This document shows, piece by piece, positions 14,964-21,268 of a stretch of 64,000 bases of DNA (the stretch's first letter is position 1; the number at the start of each line of letters is the position of its first letter). The position numbers were made by a program, and so were the translations under genes. Origin of the DNA: Salinibaculum litoreum (GTDB lineage: Archaea; Halobacteriota; Halobacteria; Halobacteriales; Haloarculaceae); NCBI GenBank assembly GCA_009789175.1, contig CP046866.1, positions 1,240,001-1,304,000 of the forward strand, in the 5' to 3' direction. The notes beneath the pieces are model-generated. The model was not told the origin of the DNA. It searched no databases and worked only from the letters and a program-made list of their open reading frames with translations.

Positions 14964-14996
14964 GGGGCGTCGGTTGGTGGGCTGAGTCAAGCTACC
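14964..14996 (-). repeat. Degenerate winged-helix tail remnant (copy B)
   Basis: The minus strand carries D-S-A-H-Q-P-T-P, again like the repressor tail D-A-A-H-Q-P-T-P, but the preceding bases are one short, so the frame is broken. Together with copies A and the gene tail at 16865-16902 it brackets the PH-like gene and the 470-residue gene. Confidence 0.55.
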
Positions 14997-15102
14997 GCTC
15001 GCCGCGATGGACTACTGTCGGACATAACGGAGGGACTGCATGCGAAAGCCAGAAACGGGGAGACGTACCGTTGTTATGGGTAGAGAATACCTCGACTCAG
15101 GG

Positions 15103-16515
15103 TCAGTTCTTTACTTCTCGGTGGTCAGCATCTCGCCAAATTTCGTCAAAGAATTCGATAGCATCACTAACAAATTGATTATTCTGTGAATATACGCCTG
15201 CATTAAATTCATCAACTAATTGGTCTCTCGTGAGATCCGCAGATGAGATAATTGCCTCTTCGTCATCTCCAATCACCATCCTTGCATGCATTAACGGGTC
15301 TTCCTTGACTTTCCCATCGAGTCGCTTAACTAATTCATTCATAACTGCTTTTTTCATCTTTGATCGCTCATAGCTAGATGTTCCCGTACTTGTAATTATA
15401 CGAACTTCCAAATCATCAGTACTCTCCAAGCGGTCAATTATTTCATCATGAAGTAAATCCATTCGCAAAGTAGCGATACGAAGCTCACTCTCTGCCGATT
15501 CAATAATCCGGTGTGCGGCGTTTCTGATCTCTGTTTGTCGGGATTGAATTCTAGTGGAAGGATAAGTCGTGATGAAGTCTGGGAGATCATTTTGTCTTCT
15601 TTGCTCTCTAATTTTCCGCTCCCACTGTACTTGAGTAGTAGAAACTTTGGGACCTTTACCAGCAGCAAAATGACCATGTATGAGTCGAGCACGGGTGCGT
15701 TTGTCACCGGAACTAATGGAATCCCAGTCACTTTCTTCCCCACCAAAGGAAATGTCCCATGTGAGAGGGTACTCTTCAGAATGTCTCAGAGCAGCCTCTG
15801 AGATCTCTTTGAGTAGAGCATCCTCATTTTGTGGAATCCGTTGAAGAGCCAGCATTGAGTCTGCAGCTTGAAAAGGATCTGTTATTTCATTCTCCTCTAA
15901 AACATCTGCTAGCCTTTCCCCCAGTTTCTCTATATCCTGCTCATAACGCAGGTAGTCAAATTCCGCCAACCCAATTATTACGTCAGCTAAGCGGGTCTCA
16001 GAAGTAGACCCATAAATGTCATTCGAGAATAAATACGATCTCGCTCGTTCGAATTCAGATTCGTATCCATCAGCCAAAGATATGGCTCGAAATAGTTTGG
16101 TTGTGTCTACTAGGTCGATTCCGAATCGCCCATTTAGTGTTTGTAGATTGGTCGCCGTTTCAACGATCTCGATTAGCTCTGGTCGCTTTATGTCTCCTTC
16201 ATCATGAGCCCTCTCTAGTCTAAATAAGAACGGCAGATTGGCCATGCTAATATCTTGTATGTTATTCAAACTGTAGTCGGATTCGGGCCAACTTTCCAGG
16301 AAATCTGCCGCTGGTTCGGGATCAAATTGGTTCACTAAAAGATAGAGAATCGCATCCTTGGGATGGTATAAATCCTCGTCGGGAAGCCGTTCAAGTAGCT
16401 CTGAAATACCCTCCCTGATCGGCTTATCACAAGTTGATAACTTTGAGCGCACTGTTGTAAAACAGTATTTCTCTCCATATAAATATGATTTTAGATATGG
16501 TTTATCCCGTAGCAC
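15103..16515 (-). CDS. PLD-like protein, defence candidate
   Basis: This 470-residue protein (GTG start) has DNA markedly lower in GC than the rest of the element. The first ~310 residues are helical with no recognised domain. The C-terminal ~150 resemble a phospholipase-D/nuclease fold: an R-I-A-T-L-R-M-D-L-L strand, E-V-R-I-I-T-S-T-G, then H-A-R-M-V-I-G-D with S-S-A-D-L-T. This is HxRx4D instead of HxKx4D, so lysine is replaced by arginine. One such motif suggests a dimeric nuclease or a binding domain. Cargo position and composition suggest a defence gene; that is inference. Confidence 0.65.
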   Translation of the reverse strand: MLRDKPYLKSYLYGEKYCFTTVRSKLSTCDKPIREGISELLERLPDEDLYHPKDAILYLLVNQFDPEPAADFLESWPESDYSLNNIQDISMANLPFLFRLERAHDEGDIKRPELIEIVETATNLQTLNGRFGIDLVDTTKLFRAISLADGYESEFERARSYLFSNDIYGSTSETRLADVIIGLAEFDYLRYEQDIEKLGERLADVLEENEITDPFQAADSMLALQRIPQNEDALLKEISEAALRHSEEYPLTWDISFGGEESDWDSISSGDKRTRARLIHGHFAAGKGPKVSTTQVQWERKIREQRRQNDLPDFITTYPSTRIQSRQTEIRNAAHRIIESAESELRIATLRMDLLHDEIIDRLESTDDLEVRIITSTGTSSYERSKMKKAVMNELVKRLDGKVKEDPLMHARMVIGDDEEAIISSADLTRDQLVDEFNAGVYSQNNQFVSDAIEFFDEIWRDADHREVKN

Positions 16516-16597
16516 GTCTCTGCAGTAGCCGTCAGCTGATGTGCTACATCAAGCTATTAACCACTGTGCCGTTGCCCTATTTCGATAGAACCGTCAC

Positions 16598-16846
16598 TTA
16601 CGAAGCAAATTGGATTTCGTCCTTCGATGACCCGAATCTGTAGGAGTAGAATGCGAATGCGACTACTACAATAAAGAATAGAAAGATTAGCTTGATACTG
16701 ACGAGGAGTACTGGTTCCGAACTAGTGTTCCAAGTGAGAGCGTATCCTCCGGCGAGACCACCAATGATGGCCTTGCCAGCACTTTCAACTTCAGTACTCC
16801 AGTCAGTTGCTCGCATAAACCGCTTAATGTTCTCCATGATTCTCAT
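16598..16846 (-). CDS. Small membrane protein after winged-helix gene
   Basis: This 82-residue protein has a Gly-rich hydrophobic stretch at about 28-42 and a strong helix at about 46-68 (VSIKLIFLFFIVVVAFAF). The ATG overlaps the stop of the interrupted winged-helix gene, so it was the third gene of a repressor operon and is now cut off from its promoter by the IS insertion. Function unknown. Confidence 0.6.
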   Translation of the reverse strand: MRIMENIKRFMRATDWSTEVESAGKAIIGGLAGGYALTWNTSSEPVLLVSIKLIFLFFIVVVAFAFYSYRFGSSKDEIQFAS

Positions 16847-17027
16847 CCTCGTAGTACCCTTTCAACGGTCGGAGTTGGTTGATGGGCTGCATCGAGGTCG
16901 CCGGAGAGGTATCGCCCACCAGCCTCGGTCAGCTCGTAACTTGTCAGACCGGTCTTTGAGACCAGCCCTGCGTATTCGAGCATCCCCAGTCGCTCGGCTA
17001 CGTGCTCCGTGCTAACCATTTGGAAAA

Positions 17028-17035
17028 CATCACGG
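17028..17035. repeat. Left target-site duplication
   Basis: CATCACGG abuts the left inverted repeat and recurs at 18612-18619; eight bases is the usual IS66 duplication. Confidence 0.9.
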
Positions 17036-17043
17036 GTATGTGT

Positions 17044-18471
17044 TTACCCCGAGGACGCAACAGCGGGCACAGCCTGAGCTTGTGAAATCATCTCGTTGTC
17101 TCGAGCGATTCGCTTGAACTCTTCGTAGGGATTGCGTCCCTGCTGGCGGCAGGTCGCCAGCAGGGACAGCAGCGTCTCATGCACAAACATGCCGCGGTCG
17201 TTGCGGAGCGTCCCGATGAGCTTCCGGAGAACCACTGGCTCACGAAGCGCATTTTCAGCGGCGTTGTTCGTTGGGGAGACCGCTGGCTCACCGATGAAGG
17301 TGAGCCAGTGGTCGAGGCCTCCTTCGATCTTGCCGAGTAGTGTTGCCACTGGTCCGTCGGGAACTGACCGCTCAATCAGCGATTCAAGCTCTCTCCGCGC
17401 CACACGCTGGAGTTCTGCTCGCTCACGGACTGTCAAGTCGCTCTCCAGCCGAGTCTGGAGAGCGACGTATAGCTGTTTGAGAGCACGATAGATCGGTTCG
17501 CCTTCCGCCTGCTTCTCGGCGGCGTCTTCAGCCTCCCGGAGAATATGCGCCCAACATCGCTGGAGGTTGCTGCTGAAAGCCGGATACGCCGTCCAGCCAT
17601 CACAGACGACCGTTCCCGCGAAGTCCTCGCCGAGGACTTCCGCGGGAACATCACTTCCTCGACTCTCCCTGACCGCGTACAGCGTGTGGTTCTCGGTGGT
17701 GAACGTCCAGATCCATGCCTGTTCGCCGTCGCGTTTGATTCCAGTCTCGTCAACGTGGACGACGTCGGCTTGCTGGATCTGGCGTCGAATCTGCTCGTAC
17801 TTACAGCGACCGGCGCGCGCAGCGCGCTCGGTCGCGTGCCACGCGGACGCGCCTGACAGCTCCAGTCCGTGGAGTTGTTCGAAGCGGTCGCCGATCTTCC
17901 GGTAGGGAAGGCGGTGGTCGTACCGAGAGAGCGCCGCCTGTGCGATGACGTTCACCCCGAACTGCCCCTCATCGGGGCAGTCGGGGTGTGAGGCCACAGT
18001 CTCGGCACCACAGGAGTGACACTCGTAGTGGTGGCGGTTGTACTGTGTGACTTCCGGTGGCTGTGGATCAGGGAGTTCCTCGACGAGTCGGGGGCTGACG
18101 CCCGCCGACTCGTCGAATTGTTCACCACACTCGGGACAGCAATCACACGTGACCTCGATTTCTCGATCAGGATCAGGAGCATCACGCCATTCCGGGTCGT
18201 GTCCGGTCTTTCGACCAGGTGTGCCACCGTCAGTACGTGCCTGTCCGTCGTCCTCGTCCCCATCGGACGAGGACGACTCCTCTTGGTCTGATTGGTCCTT
18301 GCTCGGTGGTGTGTGGGGCCCCTCGTACCACCTGAGCTTTGCTCTAAGGCGCTTGTTCTCCTCACGGAGCTCTTCGAGTTCTTCGACCTTTTCTCGAAGC
18401 TGTTGATTCTCTTCTTCAAGCGCAGCAAGGCGGTTGAGTATCTCTTCTTTGGAGGGGTCTGAAGAAGTCAT
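17044..18471 (-). CDS. IS66-family transposase
   Basis: This is a 475-residue transposase. Residues about 8-50 form a coiled coil (E-E-I-L-N-R-L-A-A-L-E-E-E-N-Q-Q-L). An acidic Ser-rich segment follows, then a zinc-binding region with C-D-C-C-P-E-C and C-H-S-C. The catalytic region has H-V-D-E-T-G-I, V-V-C-D-G-W-T-A-Y and N-N-A-A-E-N-A-L-R, giving the acidic triad of IS66. I chose the ATG at 18471 because a further in-frame ATG at 18510 lies inside a 12-base-pair hairpin. The stop codon overlaps the left inverted repeat. Confidence 0.93.
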   Translation of the reverse strand: MTSSDPSKEEILNRLAALEEENQQLREKVEELEELREENKRLRAKLRWYEGPHTPPSKDQSDQEESSSSDGDEDDGQARTDGGTPGRKTGHDPEWRDAPDPDREIEVTCDCCPECGEQFDESAGVSPRLVEELPDPQPPEVTQYNRHHYECHSCGAETVASHPDCPDEGQFGVNVIAQAALSRYDHRLPYRKIGDRFEQLHGLELSGASAWHATERAARAGRCKYEQIRRQIQQADVVHVDETGIKRDGEQAWIWTFTTENHTLYAVRESRGSDVPAEVLGEDFAGTVVCDGWTAYPAFSSNLQRCWAHILREAEDAAEKQAEGEPIYRALKQLYVALQTRLESDLTVRERAELQRVARRELESLIERSVPDGPVATLLGKIEGGLDHWLTFIGEPAVSPTNNAAENALREPVVLRKLIGTLRNDRGMFVHETLLSLLATCRQQGRNPYEEFKRIARDNEMISQAQAVPAVASSG

Positions 18472-18484
18472 GAACAGGCGAGAC

Positions 18485-18513
18485 GGGATGGTCTCCCGCC
18501 CGGAGACCATCCC
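18485..18513 (-). promoter_or_regulatory. Hairpin before transposase start
   Basis: GGGATGGTCTCC (18485-18496) and GGAGACCATCCC (18502-18513) form a perfect 12-base-pair stem with a 5-base loop, 14 bases upstream of the chosen start. In RNA it would hide the alternative ATG at 18510 and could block read-through or damp transposase translation. Confidence 0.7.
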
Positions 18514-18611
18514 TCGGAGATTCGTTTATCCGCCTGTTGCATTGATCTACGTCACCAGTTTCGCGTCTCCTACGAGAGACTACCGAAATCGATCTGGGGG
18601 TAAACACGTAC

Positions 18612-18619
18612 CATCACGG
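18612..18619. repeat. Right target-site duplication
   Basis: CATCACGG directly follows the right inverted repeat and matches 17028-17035. Confidence 0.9.
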
Positions 18620-18713
18620 GAGATAAGACGAGCTGAACATAGGCCGTTCTCATCGAGGAATTCGAGAATCCGCTCGTCTTCGCGTTTCATCCATTCGGCG
18701 CTGTCGCGGTCAG

Positions 18714-19043
18714 TCATGCATCACCCGCATCATTCGGGGACGGAACCCCACTGTCTTCGTTGTCGCTCTCCGGCACCTCGTCGGGCTGGTCCTCGTAGGT
18801 GTTTATCTCACCGTCGAGATACCGCTCACCCCGTTCAGTCAAGATATAGACACCATCTCCGATTTTGCGTAAGAGACCGTGGTCCGCCAATTTCTTGCAC
18901 CGACGAGAAACGCTGGATTGAGAGATTCGTATAGAATCCCGCTTGGCAAGTTCGCCTACCTTCCCTACTTTGTCTGGATCATTTCGTAGAGTTTCGAGGA
19001 TACGGTCATCCCATATAGTCATCCACGAACCGGATTTTCTCAT
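18714..19043 (-). CDS. Winged-helix repressor (PhiH1-like)
   Basis: This protein is about 109 residues with a winged helix: D-R-I-L-E-T-L-R-N-D-P, K-V-G-E-L-A-K, I-S-Q-S-S-V-S-R-R-C-K-K-L-A-D-H-G-L-L and the wing G-D-G-V-Y-I-L-T-E-R-G-E-R-Y-L-D-G-E. An acidic tail follows. This is the signature of haloviral PhiH1-like repressors. It faces the early integrase operon across about 200 bases holding palindromes, so it is the likely lysogeny switch. Starts at 19058 (5 more residues) or 19022 are also possible; 19043 fits the TATA at the ACTAAATTTAGT palindrome. Confidence 0.75.
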   Translation of the reverse strand: MRKSGSWMTIWDDRILETLRNDPDKVGKVGELAKRDSIRISQSSVSRRCKKLADHGLLRKIGDGVYILTERGERYLDGEINTYEDQPDEVPESDNEDSGVPSPNDAGDA

Positions 19044-19065
19044 TAGTCCCAAATACACATTGCAG

Positions 19066-19077
19066 ACTAAATTTAGT
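19066..19077. promoter_or_regulatory. ACTAAATTTAGT palindrome (operator over TATA box)
   Basis: A perfect 12-base palindrome lies 23-34 bases upstream of the repressor start. Its AT-rich core could itself be the TATA box, so a repressor bound here would stop its own transcription. Confidence 0.5.
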
Positions 19078-19088
19078 ACTCAAAAACC

Positions 19089-19108
19089 CGCTAAAGGGCT
19101 GTTTAGCG
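19089..19108. promoter_or_regulatory. Inverted repeat CGCTAAA-N6-TTTAGCG
   Basis: A perfect 7-base inverted repeat with a 6-base spacer, sharing the TAAA/TTTA core of the palindrome 20 bases away. Likely a second operator between the repressor and the rightward early genes. Confidence 0.55.
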
Positions 19109-19257
19109 ATAGGTGCATTACCGTTGCATTTATGCATAGGCGGGCTATTGTTCGACATACGGAGCCACCCACACGCTTACAGAAGTCTCTCGCCGTCTGG
19201 CGATGACGGGCCTGCGCTAGGACGCAGACCCGAGAAAGGTGGTTCCTGGGATGCATC

Positions 19258-19398
19258 ATGCCCGAAACCACGCGCACGGGGCATCTGCCCCGTACCGAGA
19301 GAGACGCATCGCTCGTCAATAAACCCCAGTATCAACTGCGGTTCGAACCAGCGCTCGCGACTAAGCCCGCTCGCGTTCGAGGGGGTGAGCAGGCGTGA
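19258..19398 (+). CDS. Small basic protein (46 aa), first early gene
   Basis: This 46-residue ORF, M-P-E-T-T-R-T-G-H-L, ends in a GTGA overlap with the start of the next gene. It is rich in Arg, Pro and Thr. The next three genes continue the same overlapping pattern toward the integrase, which supports expression. No function visible. Confidence 0.45.
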   Translation: MPETTRTGHLPRTERDASLVNKPQYQLRFEPALATKPARVRGGEQA

Positions 19399-19715
19399 CT
19401 GTCGCCGAACCCGACCCGACCGCTCTTTGCAGTAACCGCCCGGCAATCGTCGACATCGACAGCCAGGGCACGGTCTTCGTTGCCCACGCCTCGACACTTG
19501 ACAACGGCTGGCTTCGAGTTCGCGAGTGGGACGGCACGAGCGTCAAGCTGCCGCCCCACCGCGTGCTACAGGTCCGGTACCTCGAAACCGAGCGCCACGG
19601 CGAGAAGCGCGACGACCACACCCGACCCAAGCGCATCGCCGACCGGTCCTGGCGGGAGACCGCGCTCTCGTGGACCCGTGAGGAGAGCGCAGACCAGCCA
19701 GAGATGATAGCATGA
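19395..19715 (+). CDS. Conserved-type halovirus early protein, unknown
   Basis: This 106-residue protein has a beta-rich N-terminal half (A-I-V-D-I-D-S-Q-G-T-V-F-V-A-H-A, W-L-R-V-R-E-W-D-G-T-S-V-K-L-P-P-H-R-V) and a charged C-terminal helix (S-W-R-E-T-A-L-S-W-T-R-E-E). Start GTG overlaps the preceding stop and its own stop overlaps the next ATG. No domain name can be given. Confidence 0.6.
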   Translation: MTVAEPDPTALCSNRPAIVDIDSQGTVFVAHASTLDNGWLRVREWDGTSVKLPPHRVLQVRYLETERHGEKRDDHTRPKRIADRSWRETALSWTREESADQPEMIA

Positions 19716-19834
19716 AGGGCCGCCGGACGACGCTCCAGGAGTTCCAGCCGGAGACACCCAGCGAGATCGTCGAGCGGGTCCAGGCCGACGCCGCCGACGC
19801 CGTCGACGCGCAGGGGGTGACGCTGGATGTCTGA
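19712..19834 (+). CDS. Small early protein (40 aa)
   Basis: This 40-residue ORF begins M-K-G-R-R-T-T-L-Q-E-F and is mostly one charged helix with E-I-V-E-R-V-Q-A-D-A-A-D-A. It starts on an ATGA overlap and its end overlaps the next start by 8 bases. Tightly packed and therefore probably translated; function unknown. Confidence 0.5.
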   Translation: MKGRRTTLQEFQPETPSEIVERVQADAADAVDAQGVTLDV

Positions 19835-19994
19835 GCCGTGCCCCTACTGCGATGCCGTATTGACTGACACCGCCTACCTCGGTCGGCACGCGATGGAGAA
19901 CCACCGCGAGGCTGTCCGAGCGCATTGGGTCGGCGAGGGCTACATCAGCCCGTTCGTGACCGGCCAGCAGAGCCTCAAGGAGGTGAGAGTGTGA
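19827..19994 (+). CDS. Small C2H2-type zinc-finger protein
   Basis: This is a 55-residue protein. C-P-Y-C (residues 5-8) is followed by H21 and H26, giving a C2H2-type finger of the kind common in haloviruses and often encoded next to integrases. Its TGA overlaps the integrase GTG at 19991, so the two are translated together. It may be an excision or directionality factor; that is a guess from position. Confidence 0.6.
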   Translation: MSEPCPYCDAVLTDTAYLGRHAMENHREAVRAHWVGEGYISPFVTGQQSLKEVRV

Positions 19995-21049
19995 GCGCAC
20001 CCTCGGACCCCTCGGAGATGACGATACAGCAGGCCATCGAGCGGTTCGTGCGCAAGCGGAAGACAGAGGCCACGGACCGCACCATTCGCGGGTACCGGAG
20101 TCGGCTGGAGCAATTCAACAAGTGGACGCGCCAGCAGGGTATCGAGACCATCGGCGAGCTGACCGCGTGGCACATCGACGAGTACGACATGTCTCTGCGC
20201 GACGACGACGCTGCGCCGACGACGATCAAGGGGCGGATGTCCACGCTGAACGTCTTCCTCGACTACTGTGCCAACATCGGCGCGGTCGACGAGGACGTTT
20301 CTGAGAGCGTCGATGTCCCGAATCTCACGAAGAAACAGGAGCAGAACCAGGAGCGGCTGGCCGAAGAAGACGCACTCGCAGCGCTCGAGTTCTTCCGCAA
20401 CTCGCGGGCGTACTTCGGCCAGCCAATGCACGCTTTCCTCGAGCTGGCCTGGCACACCGGCGCTCGCGTCGGCACCCTCAAGGGCCTCGACCTGGGTGAC
20501 TACAACTCCGAAGAGCAGTACGTAGAGTTCGTTCATCGGCCCTCGACGGGAACGCCGCTGAAGAACAAGCACGAAGGCGAGCGTTTGGTCGGACTCGCCG
20601 ATCCGGTCTGTGAGGCGCTGGACATCTACATCGACCGAGAGCGGTGGGAGAAGCGCGACAACCACGGGCGGGAACCGTTCTTTTGCACCCGACAGGGTCG
20701 TCCCTCGTTCACAACGCTGCGGGCGTACAGCTATCAGGCGACACAGCCCTGCCTGTGGACAGACTGCCCGCACGGACGCCGTCGGGATTCCTGCGAGTGG
20801 ACCGAGCGCATCCACTGCAGTAAGTGCCCGTCGTCACGGTCGCCCCACCGGATACGCACCGGCTCGATTACGTGGCAGCTGAATCAGGGCCTCGACATCG
20901 AGATCGTCGCCGAGCGGGTGAACGCCTCGCCGTCGACCATCCGCCAGCACTACGACCAGGCCACCGGAGAAGAAGAGTTCGAGAAACGACGCCGCGCCGC
21001 TGAAACGGCGCTCGACATCTCTGACGATACGGAGGAAGAACAAGAATGA
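19991..21049 (+). CDS. Tyrosine integrase (XerC/D-type)
   Basis: This 352-residue integrase has a SAM-like core-binding domain at residues 10-95 (M-T-I-Q-Q-A-I-E-R-F-V-R-K). In the catalytic domain the first Arg is in H-T-G-A-R-V-G-T-L-K, then comes H-R-I-R for the HxxR box and the nucleophile in R-Q-H-Y-D-Q-A. A Cys-rich insert (C-L-W-T-D-C-P...C-S-K-C) sits before HxxR, perhaps a zinc site. GTG 19991 overlaps the upstream gene; a TTG at 19925 is in frame but would read into it. It lies 62 bases from attR and presumably made the tRNA-Trp integration. Confidence 0.92.
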   Translation: MSAPSDPSEMTIQQAIERFVRKRKTEATDRTIRGYRSRLEQFNKWTRQQGIETIGELTAWHIDEYDMSLRDDDAAPTTIKGRMSTLNVFLDYCANIGAVDEDVSESVDVPNLTKKQEQNQERLAEEDALAALEFFRNSRAYFGQPMHAFLELAWHTGARVGTLKGLDLGDYNSEEQYVEFVHRPSTGTPLKNKHEGERLVGLADPVCEALDIYIDRERWEKRDNHGREPFFCTRQGRPSFTTLRAYSYQATQPCLWTDCPHGRRRDSCEWTERIHCSKCPSSRSPHRIRTGSITWQLNQGLDIEIVAERVNASPSTIRQHYDQATGEEEFEKRRRAAETALDISDDTEEEQE

Positions 21050-21111
21050 CATCACAAATCCACCAAATCGAAAATCGCAAGAAGAGAGTTCAAAACCGCC
21101 AGTATCGACCG

Positions 21112-21127
21112 TCCCTCCGAGCCCATT
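21112..21127. repeat. attR of provirus
   Basis: An exact copy of the 16 bases at the tRNA-Trp 3' end (169-184), with no tRNA body in front. The sequence after it (from 21128) should be the original chromosomal flank of tRNA-Trp. Confidence 0.9.
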
Positions 21128-21268
21128 TATTCACAGCAAGTTACACCGAGAGTCGTGACTGCATTATTTGAGAGAATGTCTGTTCAGCGTTAGACGAAAT
21201 ACCCTTCTCCTCGCTGCAGACATCTTGACTCGAAAACATTTTGCCGCAGGCGTTCGGTGGATGTGACA

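Larger units (their letters stand above)
17036..18611 (-). mobile_element. IS66-family insertion sequence, 1576 bp
   Basis: The termini are GTATGTGTTTACCCC (17036-17050) and, on the other strand, GTACGTGTTTACCCC (18611-18597), a 15-base inverted repeat with one mismatch starting with the GTA typical of IS66. Both ends are flanked by the 8-base duplication CATCACGG. One transposase gene fills it; the accessory tnpA and tnpB genes of bacterial IS66 elements are absent, as in other haloarchaeal members. The perfect duplication suggests a recent insertion. Confidence 0.93.
16843..18717 (-). pseudogene. Winged-helix regulator split by IS66 element
   Basis: Removing 17036-18611 and one copy of the 8-base duplication joins 18717-18612 to 17027-16843 in one frame, giving a complete 96-residue protein. 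It begins M-T-D-R-D-S-A-E-W-M-K-R-E-D-E and ends V-E-R-V-L-R-G. The product has a helix-turn-helix with L-E-Y-A-G-L-V-S-K-T-G and Y-E-L-T-E-A-G-G-R-Y-L-S, the pattern of PhiH1-like winged-helix repressors. Its start overlaps the stop of the winged-helix gene upstream. The insertion falls about one third into the protein, so function is presumably lost. Confidence 0.85.
169..21127. mobile_element. Integrated provirus, sphaerolipovirus-like
   Basis: The element is about 21 kb and is bounded by a 16-base direct repeat of the tRNA-Trp 3' end. It carries an integrase next to the right end, a packaging ATPase, two probable capsid proteins, several tail-anchored virion-type proteins, repressor-type winged-helix genes and a toxin-antitoxin pair. 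The ATPase, membrane protein and two-capsid-protein order resembles SH1/SNJ1-type membrane-containing icosahedral haloviruses; that assignment is inference. No replication initiator was recognised. An IS66-type insertion and duplicated fragments show secondary insertions, and I cannot tell whether it can still be induced. Confidence 0.88.

Noticed and set aside
13000-15000. Possible CRISPR array
   Set aside because: The repeats seen here are two-copy direct repeats without regular spacers; no repeat-spacer pattern exists anywhere in the window.
19124-19435. 103-residue open frame across the early promoter region
   Set aside because: It covers the putative operators, has no coupling to neighbours and shows a random composition.
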